From the NCBI GenBank assembly GCA_016806145.1, contig CP063166.1, positions 5,270,001 to 5,334,000 on the forward strand: a stretch of 64,000 nt of DNA. The letters run 5' to 3'. The position numbers were made by a program, and so were the translations under genes. Of the stretch, positions 7,833 through 16,307 are shown piece by piece. Numbering within the stretch: position 1 is the first letter of the stretch; each line of letters opens with the position of its first letter. The DNA is from Variovorax paradoxus (GTDB taxonomy: Bacteria > Pseudomonadota > Gammaproteobacteria > Burkholderiales > Burkholderiaceae_C). The notes beneath the pieces were generated by a model. That model did no database searches and had not been told where the DNA came from. It worked only from the letters and a program-made list of their open reading frames with translations.

Positions 7833-8135
7833 CTATCGCCCCGGAAGCCGCAGCCCCTCCACCAGCAGCACCACCGCATCCGCGCCAGCCTTGCGATCGC
7901 GCGCAATCGCGGCGTAGCCGGGATCGTCCTGGAATGCGCGCGCGGCGTCCTTGTCCTCGAATTGCATCACCACCACCTTGTCGCGCGGCCATTCGCCTTC
8001 GAGGATTTCGGGCGCTTCGTCGGCCACGAGCAATTGCGCGTCGAAGCGCGCGAACACGGCCGGGAATGCGCGTTGATAACGCCGGTAGGCCTCGAGGTCG
8101 GTGAAGGCGAGTTGGGCAATGATGTAGGCGGGCAT
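7833..8135 (-). CDS. DUF1330 family protein
   Basis: A 100-residue protein of exactly DUF1330 length, a dimeric alpha/beta-barrel (ferredoxin-like) fold of unknown function. Visible family features are the opening MPAYIIAQLAFTDLEAYRRY, the central ILEGEWPRDKVVVMQF and DDPGYAAIARDRKAGADAV. The start at 8135 is the only ATG that fits the fold; the frame stays open far upstream through the AraC gene but is not coding there. It lies convergent with the H-NS gene and downstream of an AraC regulator on the same strand, 125 bp away, so co-regulation is possible but not shown. Confidence 0.85.
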   Translation of the reverse strand: MPAYIIAQLAFTDLEAYRRYQRAFPAVFARFDAQLLVADEAPEILEGEWPRDKVVVMQFEDKDAARAFQDDPGYAAIARDRKAGADAVVLLVEGLRLPGR

Positions 8136-8260
8136 CTGTCGAATGTCTCCTGTGTCTCCGGCTTCAGTATCCATTCGCGGAAAGCCGGGACACGCGTTCC
8201 ATTGCAAGCATCGGCAATAGGCCGAAAGGCAGGTCTGCGACGCGTCCCGCGCGCGAGACG

Positions 8261-9184
8261 CTACGAAATCGCGCGCGGCGTCGCCGAAGGCAGTTCGCCG
8301 AACAGCGCCTTGTAGCGCTGCGAGAAATGGCTCAATTGATGAAAGCCCTGCGCCTCGGCCGCCTGCGACACGCTCAATTGCGCGGGTGAGGTGGCCAGCA
8401 GGCGGTCGCGCACCGCATTGAGCCGCAGGCTGCGCAGGTAATGCACCGGCGTCGTGTCGGCCATCTGCCGGAAGCCGTTCTGCAGGCTGCGCCGGCTGGT
8501 GCGCAGGCGCCGGCACAGCGCCTCGATGTCGGGCGGCGCGGCACCGCTGGCGGCCACGATGCGGTGGCACTCCGAGACGATGAAGCTCGCCGAGCTGCCG
8601 GCCACGCCCGGCGGCGCACCGGCCGCGCCCTCGAGCACGGCATGCAGCGCCTCGAAGGCGATGCGCGCGGCGGCTTCCTCGCCCGCGGCATCGCCGCCCT
8701 GCACCAGCCCCAGCAAGGCGTGCCGCAAGCGCGCCACGGCTTCGGCCGGCGCGCGCAAGACCGGCTGCGACAGCAGGCACAGCGCCTGCGGCGGCAACGG
8801 CCGCGCATCGAGCAAGCGGCGGAACTGCTCGGCCTCGAAGGTCACGGCCAGCAGTTCCATGCCGCGCGGGCGCTGCAAGGTGAAGTCGTCGCCGGCGCGC
8901 AGCAGGAACAGGCTGTGGTCCTCGAGCGCGCGGCCCTGCACGCGCGGAATGCCGGCGCCCTGGCCGTTGCCGATTGCGAAGCACAGCCGCCCGGCCGGCA
9001 GGCAGCCCTGCTGCACCACGCGCTCGCTCATCCACTTGCGGAACACGTGCACCCCGCCCGAGACCGCCTCGGCCAGCGTGCTGCGCATCACGCCCTGCGA
9101 GAGCTGCAGGTAGCGCTGCTGCCATTCGGGCGCGGAGGCGCCGTGCAGATGGAAGTCGTCGAACAGGTCGAGGGTGAGGGCCAT
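8261..9184 (-). CDS. AraC/XylS family transcriptional regulator
   Basis: A 307-residue regulator. The C-terminal ~100 residues carry the two AraC helix-turn-helix units: DIEALCRRLRTSRRSLQNGF, then the bridging RQMADTTPVHYLRSLRLN and a second HTH ending FSQRYKALFGELPSATPR. The N-terminal ~200 residues look like the cupin-type ligand domain of the CbdR/EutR-like branch (DHSLFLLRAGDDFTLQRPRG). The start ATG at 9184 opens MALTLDLFDDF. Its nearest target candidates are the DUF1330 gene behind it and the divergent lipoprotein gene at 9300, 115 bp away. Effector unknown. Confidence 0.88.
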   Translation of the reverse strand: MALTLDLFDDFHLHGASAPEWQQRYLQLSQGVMRSTLAEAVSGGVHVFRKWMSERVVQQGCLPAGRLCFAIGNGQGAGIPRVQGRALEDHSLFLLRAGDDFTLQRPRGMELLAVTFEAEQFRRLLDARPLPPQALCLLSQPVLRAPAEAVARLRHALLGLVQGGDAAGEEAAARIAFEALHAVLEGAAGAPPGVAGSSASFIVSECHRIVAASGAAPPDIEALCRRLRTSRRSLQNGFRQMADTTPVHYLRSLRLNAVRDRLLATSPAQLSVSQAAEAQGFHQLSHFSQRYKALFGELPSATPRAIS

Positions 9185-9299
9185 GCGCGGGCAAAGGGGG
9201 CGGTGGGTTGCCAGCGTATGCCGGCCCGCGCATTTTGCCGATTTGGGTTAACGAGCGTTCGGCCTTCCGCTCCACACTGCCGGCCTCCCAGGAGTGACC

Positions 9300-9995
9300 A
9301 TGGCTACAACGCTTGCATCGCACGGCCGCAAGGCCTTCACCACGGCGCTGGTCGCCTGCGCGGCGGCGCTCGCCGGCTGCGGCACGGCGCCGAACGCCCT
9401 TCCCTTTTCTTCCAACCAGAGCAGACCCATGACCGAGGAACAGACCCGACAAGCCATTCAAGGCGACTGGACCAGCATCGCGCCCGAAGTCCGGCCCATC
9501 GCCGCGAAGAACGCCGACGGCACGCTCAAGCCCTTCTATCTGAAGCGCGCCTTCAAGGCCCTGCCCGGCGACCGCTTCGAACTGGCCATCGTCAACTCGG
9601 CCGACGCGAACGGCGCGGTGCCGCTCGCGCGCATCCTCATCAAGGGCCACATGCTGTGGCGCGGCGCGCACCCGATCGCGGCCGGCGCGCAGAAGGTGGA
9701 CTTCGTGGCCGACGAAGCCTACGAGGTCACGCCGCTGATCCAGGGCTTCGCCGACCTGCTGAATCAGGTGGCGAGCCAGGGCTATGCGAAGTGGGAAGTC
9801 GGCGGCACGCAGAGCGTGTTCGGCAAGAGCTTCGCGCCGTTCGGGCTGGCCGCGGGCCGTCACTTCATGGAGTACGACCTCGTCCTCCTGCGCGGCGACA
9901 TGCTGTTCTGGGGCGCGCGCCACGTCGACGGCCGCGGCTTCGACACCGAGCAGAACCGGCCGACCAACCTGCAGATCCCGCTGGTGCGCCCCTGA
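9300..9995 (+). CDS. Lipoprotein of unknown function
   Basis: A 231-residue protein. A short basic N-terminus and hydrophobic stretch end in the lipobox AALAGC, so it is predicted to be membrane-anchored in the periplasm. I do not recognise the mature part. It has a compact, mixed alpha/beta look, with FYLKRAFKALPGDRFELAIV, ILIKGHMLWRGAHPIAAG and a matching LRGDMLFWGARHVDGRGFD. The repeated 'GHMLWRGAH'/'GDMLFWGARH' segments suggest two related strands or an internal duplication. The start is ATG 9300 rather than GTG 9294, because CAGGAG overlaps the GTG and is correctly spaced for the ATG. Divergent from an AraC regulator and convergent with a glycosyltransferase. Confidence 0.75.
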   Translation: MATTLASHGRKAFTTALVACAAALAGCGTAPNALPFSSNQSRPMTEEQTRQAIQGDWTSIAPEVRPIAAKNADGTLKPFYLKRAFKALPGDRFELAIVNSADANGAVPLARILIKGHMLWRGAHPIAAGAQKVDFVADEAYEVTPLIQGFADLLNQVASQGYAKWEVGGTQSVFGKSFAPFGLAAGRHFMEYDLVLLRGDMLFWGARHVDGRGFDTEQNRPTNLQIPLVRP

Positions 9996-11228
9996 TCAGC
10001 GCGCGAGCGTGGCCTCGATGAAGGCCACCGCGCGCGCCAGTCCCCGCTCGGCGCGCATGCGCTCGCCGAGTTCGCGCGCCCTCGAGCGCACGGCCGCGTC
10101 GTCGGTCCAGGCGATGCCGCGCGCCAAATCCTGCGCCGTGAGCCGCGTGCCGGCCACCGCCGCGGGTGACACGCCGGCGCGCGCGAGCTGGTGGGCCCAG
10201 AAGAACTGGTCGCCCGCGAACGGCACCACCACCGAGGGCACGCCCGCGCGCGCCGCCGAATGCGCCGTGCCCGAGCCGCCGTGGTGCACCACCGCCGCCA
10301 TGCGCGCGAACAGCCAGTCGTGCGGCACGTCGCCCACCCCATGGAAGTTGGCCGGCAGCCCCTGCAGCGCCATGCCGCTCCAGCCCGGGTTGAACACCGT
10401 GCGCCGGCCCGCCATCGCCTCGACCAGCAGCGCGCGCATGCGCACCGCATCGAAGCCCGTCATGCTGCCGAAGCCCAGGTAGACCGGCGCCTCGCCCGCG
10501 TCGAGAAAGGCCTGCAGCGCGGCGGGCACCTGCCATGCGCCGGCGGGCGGCAGCCACTGCCCGAAGGCCACCGCGTTGGCGGGCCAGTCGGCCGGACGCG
10601 GCAGCAGGCTCGGCGAGAAGCCGTAGAGCATCGGATGCCCGTCCCAGATCTTCCTGCGTGCGGGCAGCCCGCAGACCTCGGCGCGCGCCGCGTTGATCGC
10701 CGGGCGGAAGGCGCGCCACAGCATCGCGTTGACGAAGCGATGGCTGGTGCGGTGCAGCCAGCGCGGCACCTTCGCGGGCGGCACGAAGGGCGTCGCGAAA
10801 TCGCGCGTGGGCGTGAGCGGGAACATGCCCGCGCCGATCACCGGCACGCGCAACGCATCGCCGGCCGAGAGCCCGACGAAGGCCGCGAGCCCCGCCGACA
10901 CGATGGCGTCGCAACCCTGCGCCGCCTCGACGGTCTGCCGCAGCCAGGCCACGGCATTGGCGTTGGCGATGGCCGCGAGCGCCTTCGCGGCCGCGCCCGG
11001 GTTGTGGCTCTGCGCGACCACGTTGGCGATCGAGCCGCTCGCGCCCAGCGCGCCCTGGATGTCGCCGGCCAGCGCCTGCGAGCGCACGCCCAGGCGCCGC
11101 GCGGTGCCGAGCGTGGAAGCGTCGGCGAGCAGCACCGTGGAATGGCCGGCCGCATCGAGCGCATGGCACAGCGCGGCGAGCGGGCGCGCATCGCCCTCGG
11201 TGCCGTAGGTGACGACCGCGATCTTCAT
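9996..11228 (-). CDS. UGT/MurG-like glycosyltransferase (GT1 family)
   Basis: A 410-residue GT-B glycosyltransferase of the erythromycin/UDP-glucosyltransferase type. The N-terminal Rossmann strand KIAVVTYGTEGDARPL and the C-terminal donor site PVYLGFGSMTG, then VVHHGGSGTAHSAARAGVP and PFAGDQFFWAHQL, are the family signatures. Likely acceptors are small hydrophobic molecules such as macrolides, sterols or rhamnolipid precursors. The ATG at 11228 overlaps the stop of the upstream TetR gene by four bases (ATGA), so the two are translationally coupled and the regulator probably controls this enzyme. Stop abuts the convergent lipoprotein gene. Confidence 0.85.
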   Translation of the reverse strand: MKIAVVTYGTEGDARPLAALCHALDAAGHSTVLLADASTLGTARRLGVRSQALAGDIQGALGASGSIANVVAQSHNPGAAAKALAAIANANAVAWLRQTVEAAQGCDAIVSAGLAAFVGLSAGDALRVPVIGAGMFPLTPTRDFATPFVPPAKVPRWLHRTSHRFVNAMLWRAFRPAINAARAEVCGLPARRKIWDGHPMLYGFSPSLLPRPADWPANAVAFGQWLPPAGAWQVPAALQAFLDAGEAPVYLGFGSMTGFDAVRMRALLVEAMAGRRTVFNPGWSGMALQGLPANFHGVGDVPHDWLFARMAAVVHHGGSGTAHSAARAGVPSVVVPFAGDQFFWAHQLARAGVSPAAVAGTRLTAQDLARGIAWTDDAAVRSRARELGERMRAERGLARAVAFIEATLAR

Positions 11229-11872
11229 GCGCGCTTCCTCCGCGCGGCCTTGGCACCGGCGCGCGTACCGTCGACGAAGACCTCGACGATCGCCGCGAAC
11301 TCCTCGTCCAGTTCCAGGCCCGGCAGCGTGAGCCAGCGCATCAGCGCGCCGAAGTACAGGTGGTGCAACAGCTGCGCGAGATGCTCGGGCGCGAGGTCGT
11401 CGCGCAGGCTGCCCGCCTGCTGCGCATCGCGGATCAGCAGCGCGAACAGCCCGATCAGGTCGCGCGGCCGGCCCTCGGGATCGCCGCCGCCGTCGAGCTC
11501 GCTCTCGATGTTGAGGAAGCGAAAGCGGAAGTAGTCGAGCAGGTAGGCGCGATGGCGCCGCGACCACTCGGCCGAGGCCTCGAGCAGCCGCGCGAGCCGC
11601 GCCTCGAAGCCGCCGGGCGCGCCGGCCAGCGCTGCGAGCCGCGCGGTGTCGGCCGCGAGCTCGAGGTGGATCCAGTGCGCGAGCACCGCCTCCTTGGTCG
11701 CGAAGTGGTTGTAGAGCGTGCCCTTGGCCACGTCGGCCTGCTGGGCGATCTGCTCCATCGTGGTGGCGTCGTAGCCCTGGGCCTCGAACAGTTGCATGGC
11801 GATGGCAGCCACGTGGTCGAGCGTCTGGACGCGCCGCCGCTCGCGGCGGCCGGGGATCTCCGGGACTGGCAA
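11225..11872 (-). CDS. TetR/AcrR family transcriptional regulator
   Basis: A 215-residue one-component repressor. The N-terminal TetR HTH is clear: AAIAMQLFEAQGYDATTMEQIAQQADVAKGTLYNHF (residues 23-58, quoted in part: GTLYNHFATKEAVLAHW). The C-terminal domain, about 140 residues, binds an unknown ligand. First gene of an operon with the glycosyltransferase (four-base overlap). A 32-bp imperfect palindrome with a third half-site lies 17-60 bp upstream of the start and is the obvious autoregulatory operator. The rear end is basic (KAARRKRA). Start: ATG at 11872. Confidence 0.88.
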   Translation of the reverse strand: MPVPEIPGRRERRRVQTLDHVAAIAMQLFEAQGYDATTMEQIAQQADVAKGTLYNHFATKEAVLAHWIHLELAADTARLAALAGAPGGFEARLARLLEASAEWSRRHRAYLLDYFRFRFLNIESELDGGGDPEGRPRDLIGLFALLIRDAQQAGSLRDDLAPEHLAQLLHHLYFGALMRWLTLPGLELDEEFAAIVEVFVDGTRAGAKAARRKRA

Positions 11873-11888
11873 GGCGATGCCTTCAAAG

Positions 11889-11933
11889 TTGAACGTCGTC
11901 CAAGTTTATACGACATTCAAAATCGAACGACAT
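11889..11933. promoter_or_regulatory. Candidate TetR operator with three half-sites
   Basis: TTGAACGTCGT (11889-11899) and ACGACATTCAA (11910-11920) are inverted repeats matching at 10 of 11 positions across a 10-bp spacer. A further ACGACAT half-site follows at 11927-11933. On the minus strand a TATAAA sequence falls in the spacer, so bound repressor would block a -10 element of the TetR gene. Confidence 0.6.
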
Positions 11934-11976
11934 CCATGTCCGGCACGATGCGAAGCGGCCGCGCGGCCGCCCGCCC

Positions 11977-14214
11977 TCACCAGGCGTAGCCCGCCTGCAC
12001 CCGCGTCGCGATGTGGCTGCCGCTGCCGCCGCTGGTGGCGGTCGACACGCCGAGCCCGAGGTTGAGGTTCTCGCTCACCTGGTAGCCGAAGGCGAAGCCG
12101 ATCGCCGACGCGCCCGCATAGTTGCCCACGGCCGCGCCCATCCACTTCCTGCCGGCGGCGAGCGCCGGCATCGCCGGCATCGCGAGCGAGGCCGCCACGC
12201 CGCGCGCGGCGAAGGCATTGGACTGCTGCACCGCGCCGCTCACGGCCTGCTGCAGCTGGTTGACGTTGACCGCGTCGGTGCCCAGCAGGCCCGGCGCCAC
12301 GTTGGCGATCGCGCGCAGCTGGCCGGTGGCGGCATTGCCCACCGACACCGTGTTGTCGCGCTCGGCCACCGAGCCCTGGCCCAGCGCCACCGAGTTGCTG
12401 CCCGAGGCCAGCGTGTTGGCGCCGAGCGCGACCGCGTTGTTGCCCGTGGCCACCGCGTTGTTGCCGACCGCGGTGGTCGGGTCGGCCAGCGCCCGCGCGC
12501 CCGCGCCGATCGCCACCGAACCCTTGTGCTCGGCGCGCGCGCCGTTGCCGATGGCGGTCGTGTCCTCGCCGATCGCCTGCGCGTTCGTGCCCATCGAGGT
12601 GCTGCCGGCGCCGCTGGACACCGAGCCGCTGCCGCAGGCCACCGCGCCCGAGGCGTTCATCGAACACACGCCGCTGGCCAGCGCCTGGTTCATCAGCGCC
12701 TGCAGCGCCGTGACCTGTTGCACCGTGAAGTTGTTCGCCGAGCTGACCGCGCCCTGCTGCGCCTGCTGCACCTGGCCCACATTGGCCGCGTCGGTCGCGC
12801 TCTGGCCCGCCGCGACGTTGGCGATGGTGGTGCCCGCGCCGCCATTGGCATTGAGCTGCAGCGAGGTGCCGCCCGCGCCGTACTGCGCCGAGTTCTGCGC
12901 CAGTCCCAGCGCCGAGTTGGCGGTGCCCTGCGCGGTGTTCGCGGCGGTCTGGGCCGCGTTGGCGGTGGTCTGCGCGGTCGCGGCCGCGCCCTGGGCCGCC
13001 GTGGCGGTCGTCTGCGCGGCATTGGCCGTGGTCTGCGCCGCGGCGGCGGCGGCCTGCGCGGCCGTGCCCGTCGCCTGCGCGGCGGCAGCGGCCGTCTGTG
13101 CCGCCGTGGCCGTGCCTTGCGCCGTGGTCGCCGCCGTCGATGCGGCATTGGCCGTGGATTGCGCGGCGGCGGCCGCCGTCTGTGCCGCGGTGGCCGTGCC
13201 CTGGGCGGTGGTCGCCGCCGTCGATGCGGCATTGGCCGTGGTCTGCGCGGCACTGGCCGCCGCCGACGCACCGTTCGCCGTCTGCTGCACGCCATAGAGC
13301 TGGCTGCCGTTGACCGCATCGGTGCTGGTGGCCGTCACCGCGCCCATGCTGACGTTGACCAGTCCGCGCGTCTGCCCGGCCGATCCGAACGAGACGGTGT
13401 TGGCAGCGGTCGCGACCGAGTTCGCGCCGATCGCCACGCTGCCGGTCGCGCCGCTCGCCACCTGGCTGCCGCTGCCCAGCGCCACGCTGCCCGCGGCCTG
13501 GGCCGAGGCACCGGCCGATCCATTGCCCGCGCCGCCGATCGCGGTGCTCGCGGCGCCCGATGCGACCGCGCCCGAGCGCGTGCCGTCGGCGCTGCCGAGT
13601 GCGATCGCGCCGGTGGCGGAGGCTTGCGCGCCATTGCCGCCCGATGGCGCGGTACCGCCGCAGCACCCATCGGCACCCGTGCCACCCGCACCCAATGCGA
13701 TCGCCCCGCTGCCGGCTGCCGCGGCCCCCTTGCCGCCCGCACCACCCGCTCCCCCCGCCTCGCCCTGGCCGCCGTTGCCTCCGGCGCCGATGGCCGTGGC
13801 ATTGCCACCGGTTGCGCTCGCGCCCACACCACCCGATCCCCCCCTTCCGACCGAGTTGGCGTCGCCGCCGCGCCCGCCCGCGCCGATCGCGGAGCCTCCC
13901 GCGGCAGTGGCGCTCGCGCCCGCACCGCCAGCGCCGCCGGTCGCGCCCGAACTCGCATTGCCGCCGTTGCCACCGCCGCCGATCGCCGTTGCACCGCCGG
14001 CGGCCTGCGCCGCCGCCCCGCCCGCCGCCGCCCGAGCCGCCGAATCGCCGGCGCCGCCATCGCCGACACCGCCGCCGCTGAAGCCCGCGGCGAAGCTCCC
14101 GCCGGCCGCGAGCAGTGCCGCGAGCGGCACGGCGCGCAGCAGGCGCAGCATGGAGGACCGGCCCCTCGGAACGGAACGAGGAAGGGTGCGCGCGGCGAGA
14201 AGGCGTGCTTGCAT
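11977..14214 (-). CDS. Trimeric autotransporter adhesin (YadA-like)
   Basis: A 745-residue secreted adhesin. A signal peptide follows Met1 or, more conventionally, Met22 (MLRLLRAVPLAALLAAGG). Residues ~45-290 are Gly-rich head repeats of the YadA type (SAIGAGGRGG, TAIGAGGNGG, AIALGSADG), ending at a neck-like DAVNGSQLYGVQQ. A long Ala/Thr/Gln stalk with heptad-like QTTANAA units follows, then a second head (AIGNGAR, VALGANT) and a second neck DAVNVNQLQQAV. The final ~75 residues are the YadA membrane anchor ending GYAW, which forms a 12-stranded barrel as a trimer. Free Cys pair at GCCGG and CSMN/VACG. Role: surface adhesion or autoagglutination. The stalk contains an 84-bp tandem duplication. 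Confidence 0.9.
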   Translation of the reverse strand: MQARLLAARTLPRSVPRGRSSMLRLLRAVPLAALLAAGGSFAAGFSGGGVGDGGAGDSAARAAAGGAAAQAAGGATAIGGGGNGGNASSGATGGAGGAGASATAAGGSAIGAGGRGGDANSVGRGGSGGVGASATGGNATAIGAGGNGGQGEAGGAGGAGGKGAAAAGSGAIALGAGGTGADGCCGGTAPSGGNGAQASATGAIALGSADGTRSGAVASGAASTAIGGAGNGSAGASAQAAGSVALGSGSQVASGATGSVAIGANSVATAANTVSFGSAGQTRGLVNVSMGAVTATSTDAVNGSQLYGVQQTANGASAAASAAQTTANAASTAATTAQGTATAAQTAAAAAQSTANAASTAATTAQGTATAAQTAAAAAQATGTAAQAAAAAAQTTANAAQTTATAAQGAAATAQTTANAAQTAANTAQGTANSALGLAQNSAQYGAGGTSLQLNANGGAGTTIANVAAGQSATDAANVGQVQQAQQGAVSSANNFTVQQVTALQALMNQALASGVCSMNASGAVACGSGSVSSGAGSTSMGTNAQAIGEDTTAIGNGARAEHKGSVAIGAGARALADPTTAVGNNAVATGNNAVALGANTLASGSNSVALGQGSVAERDNTVSVGNAATGQLRAIANVAPGLLGTDAVNVNQLQQAVSGAVQQSNAFAARGVAASLAMPAMPALAAGRKWMGAAVGNYAGASAIGFAFGYQVSENLNLGLGVSTATSGGSGSHIATRVQAGYAW
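13101..13268 (-). repeat. 84-bp tandem duplication in the adhesin stalk
   Basis: Two nearly identical 84-bp units each encode a 28-residue block containing ANAASTAATTAQGTATAAQ and TAAAAAQ. They are separated from the other heptad-like units by smaller variants. Boundaries are approximate. In trimeric adhesins such units change stalk length by recombination. Confidence 0.6.
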
Positions 14215-14225
14215 GGTGTCTCTGG

Positions 14226-14241
14226 TGCGTTGAAAAACGCA
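14226..14241 (-). other. Small hairpin upstream of the adhesin gene
   Basis: TGCGTT-GAAA-AACGCA is a perfect 6-bp stem with a stable GNRA-type loop on the plus strand, 11 bp from the adhesin start. It could be an operator or an mRNA leader hairpin; nothing else supports either. Confidence 0.25.
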
Positions 14242-14425
14242 ACGGAGTGTGTCGTCGCCGCCCTCGTGCAGCCATCCCCGAAAACAAGTAAATCGCTCCT
14301 AGAATCGGCGCCGGCGTCTTCCACGCCTCCCGTCCGCGGAAAGGGCTGCGCCCAGGTTTCATCCCCCATCGCATGCCCATGCGACTCCCGGCCAGACAGC
14401 GGACACGGCCGACACTGGAGTTCGT

Positions 14426-15691
14426 ATGTCCAACACCCCTCGCGACACCCATCGCGCCTCGGCCCGCAGCGGCCACATCAGCCTCGAGCAGCAGCGCAAG
14501 CGCGCCAAGGAACTGCTCGAACGACTCGCCGATGGCAGCGCCCTCGTGCCACCGTTTCTTCTTTCGCGCCGGAACGCTGCGGCGCCACGGCTGGCCGACG
14601 CCCAATGGCTGATCGCGCGCGAGCTCGGCTTCGCGAGCTGGCCCCAGCTCAAGGCCCATGTCGACGCGGTCGACTTCGCCGCGGCGCACCCGGGCTTCGT
14701 GGCCGACGACGAAGCCGGCACCCAGCACTGGCGTTGCGGCAACGACATCGCCCACACCCTGCAGCTCGCCGGCTTCCGCGGCGCCTTCCACATGTTCGCG
14801 GACCCGCTGTGCATGGGCCCCGTGCCCGAGCAGCCCGAGGCCACCTTCATCGAAACACGCAGCGCCTTCGTCGCCGAAGCCTTCGACCTGCCGCTCGACG
14901 ATGCACGCGGCCGCATGCGCGGCGAATACGAAGCGCTCGCGCGCCTGCCCGATGCCAGCCGCGCCGTGCTCTGGTGCGAAGCCGATGCCTACGACCAGCT
15001 GTTCCTGATCGCCGTGCTCGCGCGGCTCGAGCGCCTGCCCGCGAAGCTCGAGCTGATCGAGATCGATCGCGTGCCCGGCGTCGACCGCTTCATCGGCATC
15101 GGCCAGCTCGCACCCGCCGTGCTGGCCTGGCTGTGGCCGCGTCGCAGGCCCATCGATGCGCCCGCGCTCGAACTCGCGCGCAGCGCATGGCACGCCTACA
15201 GATCCTCATCGCCCGAGGCCTGGGCCGACATCGCGCACCGCGAGACGCCCGCCCTGCCCTTCCTCGCGCCCGCGTTGCGGCGGCAACTGCAGGAGCTGCC
15301 CGCGCTGCGCGACGGCCTCTCGCTGACCGAGCGCCTGGTGCTGCGGACCATCGACGAGCACGGCCGGCTTCTTTTCGGCCAGGTCTACGCGGAACTCAAC
15401 GAACACCGCGAACCGCTGCCCTTTCTCGGCGACCTGATGTTCCACGCGCTCGTGCGTCCCTTGATCGACGCCGCCGATCCGCTGGTCGTGGAATCCGATG
15501 CCCAGCGCGACTGGCCCCAGCGCCCGCTCGAACTCACGACGCTGGGCCGGCGCGTGCTCGCGGGCGAGACGTACTGGATCGACCATGCGAGCCACGAGCG
15601 CTGGATCGGCGGCGTGCGCATCGAGCCCCGCAAGGCGCACTGGGCGATCGACGATGCACTGCGCCCCGTGTGGCGCGCCGAGCCTCGCTGA
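14426..15691 (+). CDS. DUF1835 domain-containing protein
   Basis: A 421-residue protein. After an N-terminal helical segment that resembles short 'leucine-rich' leader regions (SLEQQRKRAKELLERLADG), residues ~100-190 match DUF1835: HWRCGNDIAHTLQLAGFRG, then FADPLCMGPVPEQP. The rest resembles the partner domain often fused to it (DUF3658-like; LTLGRRVLAGE read as TTLGRRVLAGETYWIDH). Function is unknown in the literature I know; a nucleotide-binding role has been suggested for related folds. Start ATG 14426 opens MSNTPRDTHRAS. It is divergent from the adhesin and followed by a GNAT gene 60 bp on. A CCTAGAATC sequence at about 14298 is a possible -10. Confidence 0.75.
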   Translation: MSNTPRDTHRASARSGHISLEQQRKRAKELLERLADGSALVPPFLLSRRNAAAPRLADAQWLIARELGFASWPQLKAHVDAVDFAAAHPGFVADDEAGTQHWRCGNDIAHTLQLAGFRGAFHMFADPLCMGPVPEQPEATFIETRSAFVAEAFDLPLDDARGRMRGEYEALARLPDASRAVLWCEADAYDQLFLIAVLARLERLPAKLELIEIDRVPGVDRFIGIGQLAPAVLAWLWPRRRPIDAPALELARSAWHAYRSSSPEAWADIAHRETPALPFLAPALRRQLQELPALRDGLSLTERLVLRTIDEHGRLLFGQVYAELNEHREPLPFLGDLMFHALVRPLIDAADPLVVESDAQRDWPQRPLELTTLGRRVLAGETYWIDHASHERWIGGVRIEPRKAHWAIDDALRPVWRAEPR

Positions 15692-15751
15692 GTCCGTCGC
15701 AGCGCGCGGGGTGCTTTGCTACCCTGCGCGCTTCATCTCATTCCAAGCCCC

Positions 15752-16210
15752 ATGACCACGATCTCCGTCCGCCAGGCCGTGATGGCCGACCTCGATGCAC
15801 TGGCCGTGCTGTTCGACCAGTACCGCCAGTTCCAGGGCCAGCCCGGCGACCTGCCCGCCGCGCGTGCATTCCTGCGCGAACGTCTCGACCATGGCGAGTC
15901 GGTGGTGTTCCTCTGCCACGACGGCACCGTGCCCGTGGGCTTCGCGCAGCTCTACCCGATCTTCTCGTCGGTCTCGCTCACGCGTGTGTTCATCCTCAAT
16001 GACCTGTTCGTCGTCGCGGCGGGGCGCCGCAAGGGTGTCGGCTCGCGCCTGCTTGCGGCTGTGGAGTCGTATGCGTGGTCGCTGGGGGCTGCGCGCATTT
16101 CGTTGAATGTCGCGCGCGAGAACGTGTCGGCGCAGCAGCTCTATGAGCGGCAGGGGTGGGAGCAGGATGGGAAGTACTTCATGTACCACCGGTTTCCTGC
16201 GGCGTCGTAG
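15752..16210 (+). CDS. GNAT family N-acetyltransferase
   Basis: A 152-residue single-domain GNAT enzyme. It opens ISVRQAVMADLDALAVLFDQY and has the acetyl-CoA pyrophosphate loop GRRKGVGSRLL (motif A, Q/RxxGxG/A) near residue 91. The conserved C-terminal segment LNVARENVSAQQLYERQGW follows. It transfers an acetyl group from acetyl-CoA to an unknown amine, small molecule or protein N-terminus. ATG at 15752 gives the usual length. It ends directly before the repeat-rich gap. Confidence 0.88.
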   Translation: MTTISVRQAVMADLDALAVLFDQYRQFQGQPGDLPAARAFLRERLDHGESVVFLCHDGTVPVGFAQLYPIFSSVSLTRVFILNDLFVVAAGRRKGVGSRLLAAVESYAWSLGAARISLNVARENVSAQQLYERQGWEQDGKYFMYHRFPAAS

Positions 16211-16258
16211 GCCGCGCGAATGCGGCGATGGGCAGGCTCGGTCCAGTTGCGAGGCCCG

Positions 16259-16294
16259 GAGCCCTCATCCTAGCCCTCTCCCAGAGGGAGAGGG
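16259..16294. repeat. Half copy of the dispersed GC-hairpin repeat
   Basis: GGAGCCCTCATCCTAGCC is followed by the perfect stem CCCTCTCCC-AGA-GGGAGAGGG (16274-16294). The same layout (GGAGCCCCCATCCCGGCC plus stem) is the right half of the element at 33523-33631, so this is a partial family member. Confidence 0.6.
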
Positions 16295-16307
16295 GACAAG
16301 ACAAACA

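Noticed and set aside
12013..16002. 1329-residue plus-strand frame across the adhesin and DUF1835 genes
   Set aside because: It runs antisense to the YadA-like gene and then in another frame of the DUF1835 gene. Its composition is low-complexity Ala/Gly/Arg, with no domain.
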